42,775 nt of DNA from Marinospirillum sp. Its GTDB lineage: Bacteria > Pseudomonadota > Gammaproteobacteria > Pseudomonadales > Halomonadaceae. A model generated the notes under the pieces. It did no database searches. It was not told where the DNA came from and saw only the letters and a program-made list of their open reading frames with translations. Each line of letters starts with the position of its first letter. The stretch's first letter is position 1. Shown one piece after another: positions 1-6,716 of this stretch. Where the stretch lies: contig SKOQ01000003.1 in assembly GCA_007119985.1 (NCBI GenBank), positions 1-42,775 of the forward strand, in the 5' to 3' direction. The translations under genes were made by a program, and so were the position numbers.

Positions 1-563
1 CAATCAATATTGATGAAGCCACGACTCAAGGTGTCGAGCTGAGCACGACCCTCCCTCTGGGTGCCTTCTTTGCCCAGGCTGAAGGTTGGACACTGAGCGC
101 CAACTACACCTATACCGATAGCGAACTCAAAAGCCGCGATGGTAAGCGTAATCAACAACTGGCCGACACGCCTGAGCATCTGTTCAATGCACGCCTCAGC
201 TGGGCAGTCAATGATCAGCTCACCACCTGGCTTAGCACTGAGTATCGCGGTGAAAGCCGTCGCTTTAACGAGCATCCAGATGATCTGACCGGCAATAATG
301 CACGCATCTATGCGGCAGTAGGAGATATCAGTGCTTACAACCTGTGGAATCTGGGTGCGACCTACCAGATCGCGGAAAATGTACGCCTGAATGCCGCTGT
401 CTATAATCTGTTTGATTTGGACTTCCGTGGCGGCTGGAAAGCCTATGAAGACACCAATGGCGACACGCAATATGCGCACGAGTACAGCCATCAGACCCGC
501 AGCACACGCGGTGGTGTCCAAGAAGGGCGTCGCTACTGGATTTCAGCCACCTATGACTTCTAA
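1..563 (+). CDS. TonB-dependent outer-membrane receptor, C-terminal part
   Basis: The first frame with codons starting at base 3 is open from the window edge to TAA at 561-563 and gives about 186 residues of a gene whose 5' part lies outside. It reads as the last beta-strands of a TonB-dependent receptor barrel: alternating polar and aromatic residues, a DEATTQGVE segment typical of the barrel of catecholate/heme-type receptors, a VYNLFD turn near the end, and a C-terminal ISATYDF ending in an aromatic residue, the outer-membrane assembly signal. Such receptors import siderophores, heme or cobalamin with energy from TonB-ExbBD. The ligand cannot be told because plug and TonB box are missing. 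A rho-independent terminator follows within 45 bases, so this is the end of its transcript. Confidence 0.85.
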   Translation, partial: INIDEATTQGVELSTTLPLGAFFAQAEGWTLSANYTYTDSELKSRDGKRNQQLADTPEHLFNARLSWAVNDQLTTWLSTEYRGESRRFNEHPDDLTGNNARIYAAVGDISAYNLWNLGATYQIAENVRLNAAVYNLFDLDFRGGWKAYEDTNGDTQYAHEYSHQTRSTRGGVQEGRRYWISATYDF

Positions 564-606
564 CAAGGTCACTGAACTGCGGATCCTGAAAGCAGGTTGA
601 ATCAAG

Positions 607-636
607 AAGGCCACCTCTGACGGTGGCCTTTCTTTT
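607..636 (+). terminator. Rho-independent terminator of the TonB receptor gene
   Basis: A perfect 9-bp stem AAGGCCACC/GGTGGCCTT with a 6-base loop is followed by TCTTTT. It lies 44 bases after the receptor stop codon and points in the same direction. Confidence 0.85.
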
Positions 637-693
637 GATCTGCTTCTGGGTTCTTGGCTCAGCAACGCAATGGAGTGAAGACGAGGGCGCCTC

Positions 694-1629
694 TTAGATC
701 CACTGCAAAATCTGATGATAGAGCGGAATGCCGATCAAGACATTGAAGGGGAAGGTCAAGCCTAAAGAAGCCAGCATCGCCAAACCGATATCCGCTTCTG
801 GAATCGCATGGCGAATGGCCACTGGGGCCGCAATATAAGAAGCACTGGCCGTTAAGGCAGCCAGAATCAGTGCTGTCCCCTCAGCCAGACCAAGAAGATG
901 CGCCGCCGCAATACCAAAAAATGAGAGGCACACAGGCGCAATCACAGCAAAGCTCAGCAAGCGCCAGTCTTCCCAACGCACTTTACGCAGGGTTTCTGAA
1001 GCCACCAACCCCATTTCTAATAAAAAGAGCGCCAGCACCACGGCAAAACTGCTGGTTAGCAACAGCGTGACCTGCGAGCCTTCGTCATATCCATACAGCG
1101 CGCCAATCAATAAGCCCCCGACCAGCAGCACTACACTGCGGTTAGTAAAGGTCTCATGGACCAGATGCATCAAACGAAACTCACCGCGCGCGGAGTTTTT
1201 CATTTGATACAAACCTAACGCGACGAGCAGCGCAGGCAGCTCAAGCAGGACTAGATAAAGCGTCACCTGCCCAGCGGTTTCAAGCTGATGGGTCATGGTG
1301 TAAGCCAGTGCCACCGCAAAAGTCCCCGCACTGACCGAACCATAATGTGCCGCAATACTGATCGCATTCGCATCCGATAAACCCACGATATAACGCAGGA
1401 TCGGGATCAACAGCAAAGGAATCGCAAAACCGAGCACCAAGACCACCAAGGCTTCCTGCAACAGCCCCAAAGAGAGATTGCCATGCAGAGCCATCCCACC
1501 CTTCAAACCTATCGTCAGCATCAACAGCAGGCTGAGCGTCTCATAAGCTGCTTTAGGTAGGTTTAAATCTGATTTCATCAAACCGGAAACCACACCCAGC
1601 ACAAAAAACATGGCCACGATATCTGGCAT
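694..1629 (-). CDS. SbtA-like sodium-dependent bicarbonate permease
   Basis: The product is a 311-residue integral membrane protein with hydrophobic segments throughout. It matches the Sbt_1 (DUF897) family: N-terminal MPDIVAMFFVLGVVSG, then a LKGG motif near residue 45 and small-residue-rich helices with SAGTFAVAL and SASYIAAP. Characterised cyanobacterial members take up bicarbonate with sodium; the role in heterotrophic gammaproteobacteria is less clear and may be bicarbonate supply for carboxylases. The start at 1629 is chosen because GAGGAG lies six bases upstream; an earlier in-frame start at 1677 has no comparable site and would add 16 residues. No gene for an SbtB-type PII-like regulator is seen on either side. 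The gene appears to be monocistronic. Confidence 0.85.
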   Translation of the reverse strand: MPDIVAMFFVLGVVSGLMKSDLNLPKAAYETLSLLLMLTIGLKGGMALHGNLSLGLLQEALVVLVLGFAIPLLLIPILRYIVGLSDANAISIAAHYGSVSAGTFAVALAYTMTHQLETAGQVTLYLVLLELPALLVALGLYQMKNSARGEFRLMHLVHETFTNRSVVLLVGGLLIGALYGYDEGSQVTLLLTSSFAVVLALFLLEMGLVASETLRKVRWEDWRLLSFAVIAPVCLSFFGIAAAHLLGLAEGTALILAALTASASYIAAPVAIRHAIPEADIGLAMLASLGLTFPFNVLIGIPLYHQILQWI

Positions 1630-1729
1630 CACTGACTCCTCTACATAAAAGGCGGCTGAAAAAGAAGGAAGGAACAAGACCTTAGTTTAAGGGATCAGCC
1701 ACAGAGCCGACCAGCTAAAAATCAGTGGA

Positions 1730-1855
1730 TCAACGCCCAGCAGATGGATCTCGCATCACCAGGCACACAGCCTCAAAGACAAGCAGTGATGCCAAAAACA
1801 GCCCGCCAGCGAATCCAGCCGCCCCAAAATAGAGAGGAGCAAGGCCATCAGACAT
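1730..1855 (-). CDS. Possible 41-residue single-pass membrane peptide
   Basis: A short frame opens at an ATG that overlaps the last codons of the preceding minus-strand gene by eight bases and runs to TGA at 1730. The translation has one hydrophobic stretch (about residues 8-34, rich in Gly, Ala, Phe, Leu and Val) and a short charged tail (MRDPSAGR). The overlap is the arrangement expected for translational coupling, and the frame fills an otherwise empty 220-base gap before the SbtA-like gene. There is no homology evidence and no separate strong ribosome site, so it may be chance. If real it would be the last gene of the upstream four-gene operon. Confidence 0.35.
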   Translation of the reverse strand: MSDGLAPLYFGAAGFAGGLFLASLLVFEAVCLVMRDPSAGR

Positions 1856-2396
1856 CAGACCGAGGCGGCAAGGCCAAACCCAACACTTCAGGGCTATGGT
1901 CTAAAATCGGCTGTTCTTGATCCTGATAGGTGTAGAAAGAGGCCAAGGCCTGGGGATCGATAGTGACGGGCAAATCATCGTGCAGCAACACATAGTCAGT
2001 AAAAGCATCGTGGGCATGCTCAACACGAAAAAAATACTCGCCGTCAAAATCACGACAGAGCACACCCGAGGTGCCCGCCGCCGAGGTAACCTGAACCGGT
2101 AAAGTGGCGGCAGTCACACTGGATGATGTCGAGGGCGCGGCCGCTTCAGTAGTCTTGGCCTGCTGAAGTGGCGCTGAGACCAGCTGAGACCAAGGCAAGA
2201 GCTGGGGCTGCTGCTGCGCCAACCGGGTGTATTCTTCTTCCAGCCAGCCTTGGCAGATCTCTAAGCTCAGCAGCGACTCCTCATCTTCAGCGCTGATCGA
2301 AGAGGCGCGACTGAGCGCTGCCCGACGCGCCATCACCGTTTCATTCAATGCGGCGGCTAAAAGAGTTAAATAGGATGGAGAAATATCAAGTTTCAT
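1848..2396 (-). CDS. Hypothetical protein, fourth gene of the 1.7-3.7 kb operon
   Basis: This gene encodes 182 residues of unrecognised family. The N-terminal 60 residues look helical (LTLLAAALNETVMARR, then an acidic EDEESLLSLEICQGWLEEEY), residues about 80-110 are a low-complexity Ala/Ser/Thr/Val linker, and the C-terminal 75 residues form a separate, probably beta-rich unit beginning near GVLCRDFDGEYFFRVEH. It has no signal peptide and no membrane segment. The ATG at 2396 overlaps the stop of the preceding gene by 11 bases, and a TTG one codon earlier is less likely. The overlap indicates translational coupling. The two-part build with a disordered linker would fit an adaptor or effector-associated protein, but no function is assigned. 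Confidence 0.7.
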   Translation of the reverse strand: MKLDISPSYLTLLAAALNETVMARRAALSRASSISAEDEESLLSLEICQGWLEEEYTRLAQQQPQLLPWSQLVSAPLQQAKTTEAAAPSTSSSVTAATLPVQVTSAAGTSGVLCRDFDGEYFFRVEHAHDAFTDYVLLHDDLPVTIDPQALASFYTYQDQEQPILDHSPEVLGLALPPRSDV

Positions 2397-2709
2397 CAAA
2401 AGCGCCTGTCTGAGGCTTGCCCGTCACCCGACCTTGCATCCAGCGCGCATATCTGGCCTGCGCGGAGGGCTTGACTTGGATGCGTCCACCCTGGAGCGGA
2501 TCTGGATGATGGGTGCGCGATAAGGGCTGAATAGTTAACTTTTCACCCTTGGTATTGGTGCACACACCGCCACTCAAGGGCCCGTGACGTTGCCACCAGC
2601 ATCCAGCGTAAAAGTAGGATGTGCCTTTTTTAGAGACCTGTATCAGATCAATAAAAGGGGTTTGATCTCCTTGAGAGAGATAAGCCAGTAGCGACGGATC
2701 ACGAGACAT
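2386..2709 (-). CDS. Hypothetical protein, third gene of the 1.7-3.7 kb operon
   Basis: The product is 107 residues, basic toward the C-terminus and not recognised. Notable features are a central Trp/Cys-rich GCWWQRHGPLSGGVC segment, a histidine pair in SRTHHPDPLQGG, and a C-terminal basic helix ARYARWMQGRV. Two cysteines 11 residues apart and several histidines could bind metal, but this is only a guess. The gene starts 18 bases after the stop of the DUF5071-like gene and its end overlaps the next gene, so all four appear co-transcribed. Confidence 0.65.
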   Translation of the reverse strand: MSRDPSLLAYLSQGDQTPFIDLIQVSKKGTSYFYAGCWWQRHGPLSGGVCTNTKGEKLTIQPLSRTHHPDPLQGGRIQVKPSAQARYARWMQGRVTGKPQTGAFDET

Positions 2710-2727
2710 GGACTAAGCACCAAGGGA

Positions 2728-3219
2728 TCAGAGGTGGTGATCACGCAAAGGAAAGGCATAGATGGCCTGACCGGCTGCATCGAGTGTTTCTTTAATCCAG
2801 AGGTTATAGACAAAAAGATTTCTTTTGGCGATGGCCGCGATTTCCGCTGGATCGATTAACGCTCTTTCAGTCAAAAGGCGTAAGGCCTCAAAATCACATT
2901 CTTGACTGCCTGTCTGAGCCGCCCATCTTTTTAAACTCGTCACACACTCGGCCAGCGTCTCATCATCATAGCCTGCGATAAGCTGCGTGATCAGGCTATA
3001 GCGCCAATCATGATCGACCTGATCCGCAAGTCGCAATACGCTCGCCACTTCTTGCTTACCCAGCTGGCTCAAATAAGCATAAATGGAACCGGCAATAGGC
3101 CAGTTAGGATCGCAAGTCCATGCGAGCAGCGTCTCAATGTAAGACTTATTTTCTGGATAACCCAAGGCCAGAATGGCATCCACAGCCTGCTGATCGCTTT
3201 TATCTTGAATCTCTATCAT
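2728..3219 (-). CDS. DUF5071-like protein, candidate immunity protein
   Basis: The gene encodes 163 residues and reads as an all-alpha, repeat-like protein. The segment LLAWTCDPNWPIAGSIYAYL (about residues 31-50) matches the hallmark of DUF5071, in which a WL-x-D-x-NWPVA motif is followed by a helix and a second WR/WKY motif (here HDWRYSLI near residue 90). Proteins of this type are often found among immunity proteins of polymorphic toxin systems, but no toxin gene is visible here. Its ATG follows the stop of the upstream gene after only three bases, which suggests translational coupling. The family call is from motif recall; the immunity role is inference. Confidence 0.6.
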   Translation of the reverse strand: MIEIQDKSDQQAVDAILALGYPENKSYIETLLAWTCDPNWPIAGSIYAYLSQLGKQEVASVLRLADQVDHDWRYSLITQLIAGYDDETLAECVTSLKRWAAQTGSQECDFEALRLLTERALIDPAEIAAIAKRNLFVYNLWIKETLDAAGQAIYAFPLRDHHL

Positions 3220-3222
3220 TGT

Positions 3223-3678
3223 TCACTCATTCGCTAGCGGTGATGTCTTCACAAGCTGAAGGCCTGCCTCAGCTTTCCCTGTCATGATCGCCTTGATGTG
3301 ATGCGCTTCACCTTCTCCCCCACCTAAGCAAGGCACGCGTACAGCCTGTTGAGGCCCAGCAAACTCAATGATACCAGAATGAAAACGCTGAAAACTGGGT
3401 GCCCATCCCACAGGATGACGCCAGTCCAAGCATTGCTGATGCAGCAGATCATAAAGACGCAGGTCTCCGCCTTCATCCGAGCCTCGGCCCACCCATTCGA
3501 CACAAGCTAGGTATCGTGAATCTTCGCTCCAGATCCATCGGTTGATTGCCAGCCGATCCGCTAAAACCGCAACGCCATTCACCAGCAAAGTGCCAAGGAC
3601 AGGGCCGCCCATACCCACTTCACCCTGTCCGTCAAATTCAAGTATGGCTGCACCATTCGGTGATTCTTCTCTGATCAT
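3223..3678 (-). CDS. Hypothetical protein, first gene of the 1.7-3.7 kb operon
   Basis: The product is 151 residues, mostly beta-strand by inspection, with glycine-rich turns (FDGQGEVGMGGPVLG near residue 15) and a WIWSEDSRYLACVEW segment near residue 48 that resembles one blade of a WD-like or beta-propeller motif. There is no signal peptide. GGAG lies about eight bases before the ATG at 3678, and nothing coding lies upstream until the tRNA-Ser, so this is probably the operon's first gene. The family is not recognised. With the DUF5071-like gene directly behind it, an orphan immunity or stress role is possible but unproven. Confidence 0.65.
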   Translation of the reverse strand: MIREESPNGAAILEFDGQGEVGMGGPVLGTLLVNGVAVLADRLAINRWIWSEDSRYLACVEWVGRGSDEGGDLRLYDLLHQQCLDWRHPVGWAPSFQRFHSGIIEFAGPQQAVRVPCLGGGEGEAHHIKAIMTGKAEAGLQLVKTSPLANE

Positions 3679-3852
3679 CTGCTGCTCCCTGCCTTCATCA
3701 ACATGAATCTAAAAAAACTGAGAACCCAATCCATCGTTTGAGTTCAAAACCAGCCGTCTAGGATAGATTGTCATTAAGCAGGTTCACATCGAAAAGCACA
3801 ACCGAGGAGAAAGACTGACGCGGGATTCAGCTGGCGGGGGTGGATGTGGGGA

Positions 3853-3881
3853 CAAACAAAAAAGCGCCCCGTAGGGCGCTT
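3853..3881 (-). terminator. Rho-independent terminator of tRNA-Ser
   Basis: On the minus strand an 8-bp stem AAGCGCCC/GGGCGCTT closed by a four-base loop is followed by TTTTTGTTT. It lies just past the 3' end of the tRNA gene. Confidence 0.85.
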
Positions 3882-3895
3882 GATTGCTATGTTTG

Positions 3896-3983
3896 TGGCG
3901 GAGGGGGAGGGATTCGAACCCTCGATACGTTGCCGTATACACACTTTCCAGGCGTGCGCCTTCGACCACTCGGCCACCTCTCC
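3896..3983 (-). tRNA. tRNA-Ser, anticodon GGA
   Basis: Read on the minus strand, this 88-base gene has acceptor stem GGAGAGG/CCCCTCC with discriminator G and encoded CCA. The anticodon loop CTGGAAA gives GGA and decodes UCC/UCU. There is a long variable arm with TATACGG...CGTATC pairing, as expected of a class II tRNA, and the T-loop is TTCGAAT. It is a single-gene transcript with its own promoter and terminator. Confidence 0.97.
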
Positions 3984-3997
3984 GCGATGCGGTGCGC

Positions 3998-4026
3998 ATA
4001 GTACTGATTCTAGACCACAAATGCAA
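3998..4026 (-). promoter_or_regulatory. Sigma-70 promoter of tRNA-Ser
   Basis: Minus strand: -35 TTGCAT (4026-4021), 17-base spacer, -10 TACTAT (4003-3998), followed by a GC-rich discriminator (GCGCACCGC). The -10 ends 14 bases before the mature tRNA 5' end. A GC-rich discriminator is typical of stringently controlled stable-RNA promoters. Confidence 0.75.
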
Positions 4027-4078
4027 GCCTTAGATCGTCATTGAGCTTGTCATGTTCGACTGGCACACCACGCACAAC

Positions 4079-4555
4079 TTAAGCGCCGAGATGAATCTCT
4101 GGCAACACAGGTGCCGTCAAACGCACTGGCTCAGAAGGTGCAATCACCTTGGCCGTGCCTAGCACCACCTTTTCACCTTGCTGATTCACAACCAAGCAAT
4201 CCAGCTCAACGATCTTCTTCGCATCCTGCTTGTCTTTCACTGTCAGCGTTACCGTCAGCGTATCACCTAGCTTAACTGGGCGACGAAAGCTGAGTTCTTG
4301 TCCGAGATAAATTGTGCCAGGTCCTGGCAGAACTGTCGCCAAGGCAGCAGAAATCAGCGAGCCAGACCACATACCATGCGCAATACGCTCACCAAACATG
4401 GTTGTTTTGGCAAATTCCGCATCCAAATGCACTGGGTTCACATCGCCTGACACCGCGGCAAAAAGCACCAGCTCTTTTTCAGTCAGAGTTTTCTCAAAAG
4501 TCGCGCTATCACCAATATTGAGTGTGTCATAGGGACGATTCACAAGTTCAGTCAT
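4079..4555 (-). CDS. phaJ: MaoC-family (R)-specific enoyl-CoA hydratase, PhaJ-like
   Basis: This 158-residue hot-dog protein hydrates trans-2-enoyl-CoA from beta-oxidation to (R)-3-hydroxyacyl-CoA, a route that can feed polyhydroxyalkanoate synthesis. The hydratase-2 motif is present: GDVNPVHLDAEFA with the catalytic pair Asp38 and His43, followed by FGERIAHGMWSGSLI. The length is that of the PhaJ4 type. AAGGAA lies about six bases before the ATG. The gene is divergent from an acyl-CoA ligase gene, and the shared 334-base intergenic region suggests joint regulation by fatty-acid supply. No PHA synthase is in the window, so the hydratase could also serve other uses of (R)-3-hydroxyacyl-CoA. 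Confidence 0.85.
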   Translation of the reverse strand: MTELVNRPYDTLNIGDSATFEKTLTEKELVLFAAVSGDVNPVHLDAEFAKTTMFGERIAHGMWSGSLISAALATVLPGPGTIYLGQELSFRRPVKLGDTLTVTLTVKDKQDAKKIVELDCLVVNQQGEKVVLGTAKVIAPSEPVRLTAPVLPEIHLGA

Positions 4556-4889
4556 GTTGATTCCTTTTAGTAAGACAATGAAAGACCAGCAGCCTTCTTG
4601 AGGTACCCATACATTTTAACGGGTTAAATCACCTTTTACCTCTTGGCAAAGGATAGCCTCTCTTGGCATGATTAGACACCAGTCTAGCGCTTGCTCGGTT
4701 TTTTATGCCATTTACGACTAGGGTCTTATTCTTTTGCGCTGCAGCATGAGGCTAAATAGAGAGAGCGAGCCTGTCAAATGACACCAGAACACTCTCTAGC
4801 TGCCGGATTTTCCTGCACCTAGAGTCGATAAGCGGTTGCACCCTCAACCCAACAACAAAATACAAAGACAAACACAAGGAGCTCCACCC
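4556..4889. other. Divergent intergenic region, phaJ-like / acyl-CoA ligase
   Basis: No gene is seen in these 334 bases. They hold the ribosome sites of both flanking genes (AAGGAA for the minus strand, AAGGAG for the plus strand) and an inverted repeat at 4615-4628. The 4836 in-frame start of the ligase lies here but has no ribosome site. No promoter close to the sigma-70 consensus could be placed with confidence. Confidence 0.5.
4615..4628. promoter_or_regulatory. Candidate operator TTTAACGGGTTAAA
   Basis: A perfect 6-bp inverted repeat (TTTAAC/GTTAAA) with a two-base centre lies 60 bases upstream of the PhaJ-like ATG in the divergent region. Its size and symmetry suit a TetR- or GntR-type dimer. 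It does not fit the PsrA consensus. No regulator gene is adjacent. Confidence 0.35.
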
Positions 4890-6521
4890 ATGCAGCATAC
4901 CAACATCTATGAAATGGGCTTGGATAAAAACCCAGCGAACTTTACCGCACTGACGCCGCTCTCTTACTTGCAGCGTGCTGCAAGCGTATACCCCAATCGG
5001 GTGGCGCAAATTCACCATCAAAACACCACTACCTGGGGTGAAACCTACGCGCGTTGCGTGCGTTTTGCTTCTGCATTGAACAAAGCCGGTATTCGTGAAG
5101 GCGATACCGTGTCCTTTATCGCGCCGAATATCTATGCCTTGTTTGAGGCTCACTTTGGTGTGCCAATGAGCGGCGCCGTACTCAATGCCATCAACACGCG
5201 CTTGGACGCAGAGGCCATCTCTTTTATCCTGCAGCATGCTGAAACGCGCATCCTGTTTGTCGATCGTGAATTTGCTGAGGTCGCCTCTCGCGCCATCAAA
5301 ATGCTGGGCGCTCAACGCCCCCGCGTGATTCATATCGATGACCCCTTCTTCACCGAAGGTGAGCTGATCGGCGAGATGGATTACGAAGCCTTTTTGGCCA
5401 CTGGCGATGCAGACTTCAGCCCTATCCTGCCGCAGGATGAATGGAATGCCATCACCTTAAACTACACCTCTGGCACAACAGGCAACCCAAAAGGCGTGGT
5501 CTATCACCACCGTGGCGCTTATCTGAATGCTGTCTCCAATGCTGTTTCATGGAACATGGGCGAGCACCCTGTTTATTTATGGACCCTGCCGATGTTCCAT
5601 TGCAATGGCTGGTGCTTCCCTTGGACCTTAGCGGCCACGGTGGGCACCAGTGTCAGCCTGCGCCATGTTCGCGCAGATGCCATCTATGACGCCATCAAAG
5701 AGAGCAAGGTAAACCACTTCTGCGGTGCGCCTATCGTGCTGAATATGCTGAACAATGCTGATGCCGCACTCAAGGCCGGTATCGAGCATCAAGTGAAGGT
5801 GATGACCGCTGGTGCGGCGCCACCCGCTTCTGTCATCGAAGGCATGGAGAACATGGGCTTTAGCGTGACCCATGTGTATGGCCTCACGGAAACCTATGGC
5901 CCCTGTGTCGTCTGTGCATGGCATGAGGAATGGGATGAGAAAACCCTGACTGAGCGCGCGCGCCTGAAAGCCCGCCAAGGCGTGAAGTCACCAATGCAAG
6001 AAGGCCTGATGATTGCCAATCCAGATACGCTGGAGCCTGTGCCACAAGATGGCAAAACCATGGGCGAGATTTTTATCCGTGGTAATTTGGTGATGAAGGG
6101 TTATCTGAAAAACCCGCGCGCCTCTGAAGAAGCCTTTGCCGGCGGCTGGTTCCATACTGGTGATTTGGCAGTTTGGCATCCAGATGGCTATATCGAAATC
6201 AAAGATCGCTCTAAAGACATCATCATCTCTGGGGGCGAGAACATCTCTTCCATAGAGGTCGAAGACGTGCTCTATCGCCATCCAGAGATTTCTGAGGCTG
6301 CCGTAGTGGCCCGCCCTGATGAGAAGTGGGGCGAGACGCCTTGCGCCTTTATCAGCGTCAAACCTGGCTCTCAAGTGACCGAACAGGAGATCATCCAGTT
6401 CTGTCGTGACAATATGGCCCATTTCAAAGCCCCTAAAACCATCGTATTTGGTGAATTGCCGAAGACCTCGACCGGCAAAATCCAAAAGTTCGTTTTACGT
6501 GATCAGGTCAAAAGTCTTTAA
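4890..6521 (+). CDS. Medium/long-chain acyl-CoA ligase, AlkK/DmdB-type
   Basis: The product (543 residues) is an ANL-superfamily adenylate-forming enzyme that activates a carboxylic acid with ATP and CoA. Visible motifs are the P-loop YTSGTTGNPKGVVYHHRG (about 190-207), the aromatic/adenine segment HVYGLTETYG, the hinge and A8 region GWFHTGDLAVWHPDGYIEIKD, and the C-terminal lysine in PKTSTGKIQKF. The N-terminus resembles the AlkK / 3-methylmercaptopropionyl-CoA ligase (DmdB) subgroup more than FadD. The start at 4890 has AAGGAG ten bases upstream; the 18-residue longer form from 4836 lacks one. The gene is divergent from the PhaJ-like hydratase and is followed by a terminator and then fadD. 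The substrate is not determined by sequence; medium-chain fatty acid or methylmercaptopropionate are the main options. Confidence 0.85.
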   Translation: MQHTNIYEMGLDKNPANFTALTPLSYLQRAASVYPNRVAQIHHQNTTTWGETYARCVRFASALNKAGIREGDTVSFIAPNIYALFEAHFGVPMSGAVLNAINTRLDAEAISFILQHAETRILFVDREFAEVASRAIKMLGAQRPRVIHIDDPFFTEGELIGEMDYEAFLATGDADFSPILPQDEWNAITLNYTSGTTGNPKGVVYHHRGAYLNAVSNAVSWNMGEHPVYLWTLPMFHCNGWCFPWTLAATVGTSVSLRHVRADAIYDAIKESKVNHFCGAPIVLNMLNNADAALKAGIEHQVKVMTAGAAPPASVIEGMENMGFSVTHVYGLTETYGPCVVCAWHEEWDEKTLTERARLKARQGVKSPMQEGLMIANPDTLEPVPQDGKTMGEIFIRGNLVMKGYLKNPRASEEAFAGGWFHTGDLAVWHPDGYIEIKDRSKDIIISGGENISSIEVEDVLYRHPEISEAAVVARPDEKWGETPCAFISVKPGSQVTEQEIIQFCRDNMAHFKAPKTIVFGELPKTSTGKIQKFVLRDQVKSL

Positions 6522-6587
6522 AAAATCACGTTAAAAAACCTAGACTTAATCGATAAAAACGCAATTTAAGTCAACCTAAAAGTACAC

Positions 6588-6619
6588 AACCAGCCTCAAT
6601 CGAGGCTGGTTTTTTTTTA
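6588..6619 (+). terminator. Rho-independent terminator of the acyl-CoA ligase gene
   Basis: A 10-bp stem AACCAGCCTC/GAGGCTGGTT with loop AATC is followed by a run of eight further T residues. It lies 66 bases after the stop codon and separates the ligase from fadD. Confidence 0.9.
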
Positions 6620-6629
6620 GCTAGATCAG

Positions 6630-6653
6630 TATAGTGGCGAAAACGAGCGTTTG
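6630..6653 (+). promoter_or_regulatory. fadD promoter -10 with overlapping PsrA-like operator
   Basis: A -10 hexamer TATAGT (6630-6635) is followed at once by AAAC-GAGC-GTTT (6641-6652). The PsrA fatty-acid sensor of Pseudomonas binds [G/C]AAAC-N2-4-GTTT[G/C]; here both half-sites are intact and the outer base fits on one side only (A on the left, G on the right). The position just past the -10 suits repression relieved by long-chain acyl groups. No good -35 is present, since the preceding terminator T-run occupies that place. Confidence 0.45.
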
Positions 6654-6716
6654 AAAAACGCCTATGCCGCCTCCAGGCATCGAGCATCTCAATAACAACA
6701 ATGGCGAGGCTAAATA

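Noticed and set aside
3774..4044. Three short open frames across tRNA-Ser on both strands
   Set aside because: They are read through the tRNA gene and its promoter; no ribosome sites and no protein-like composition.
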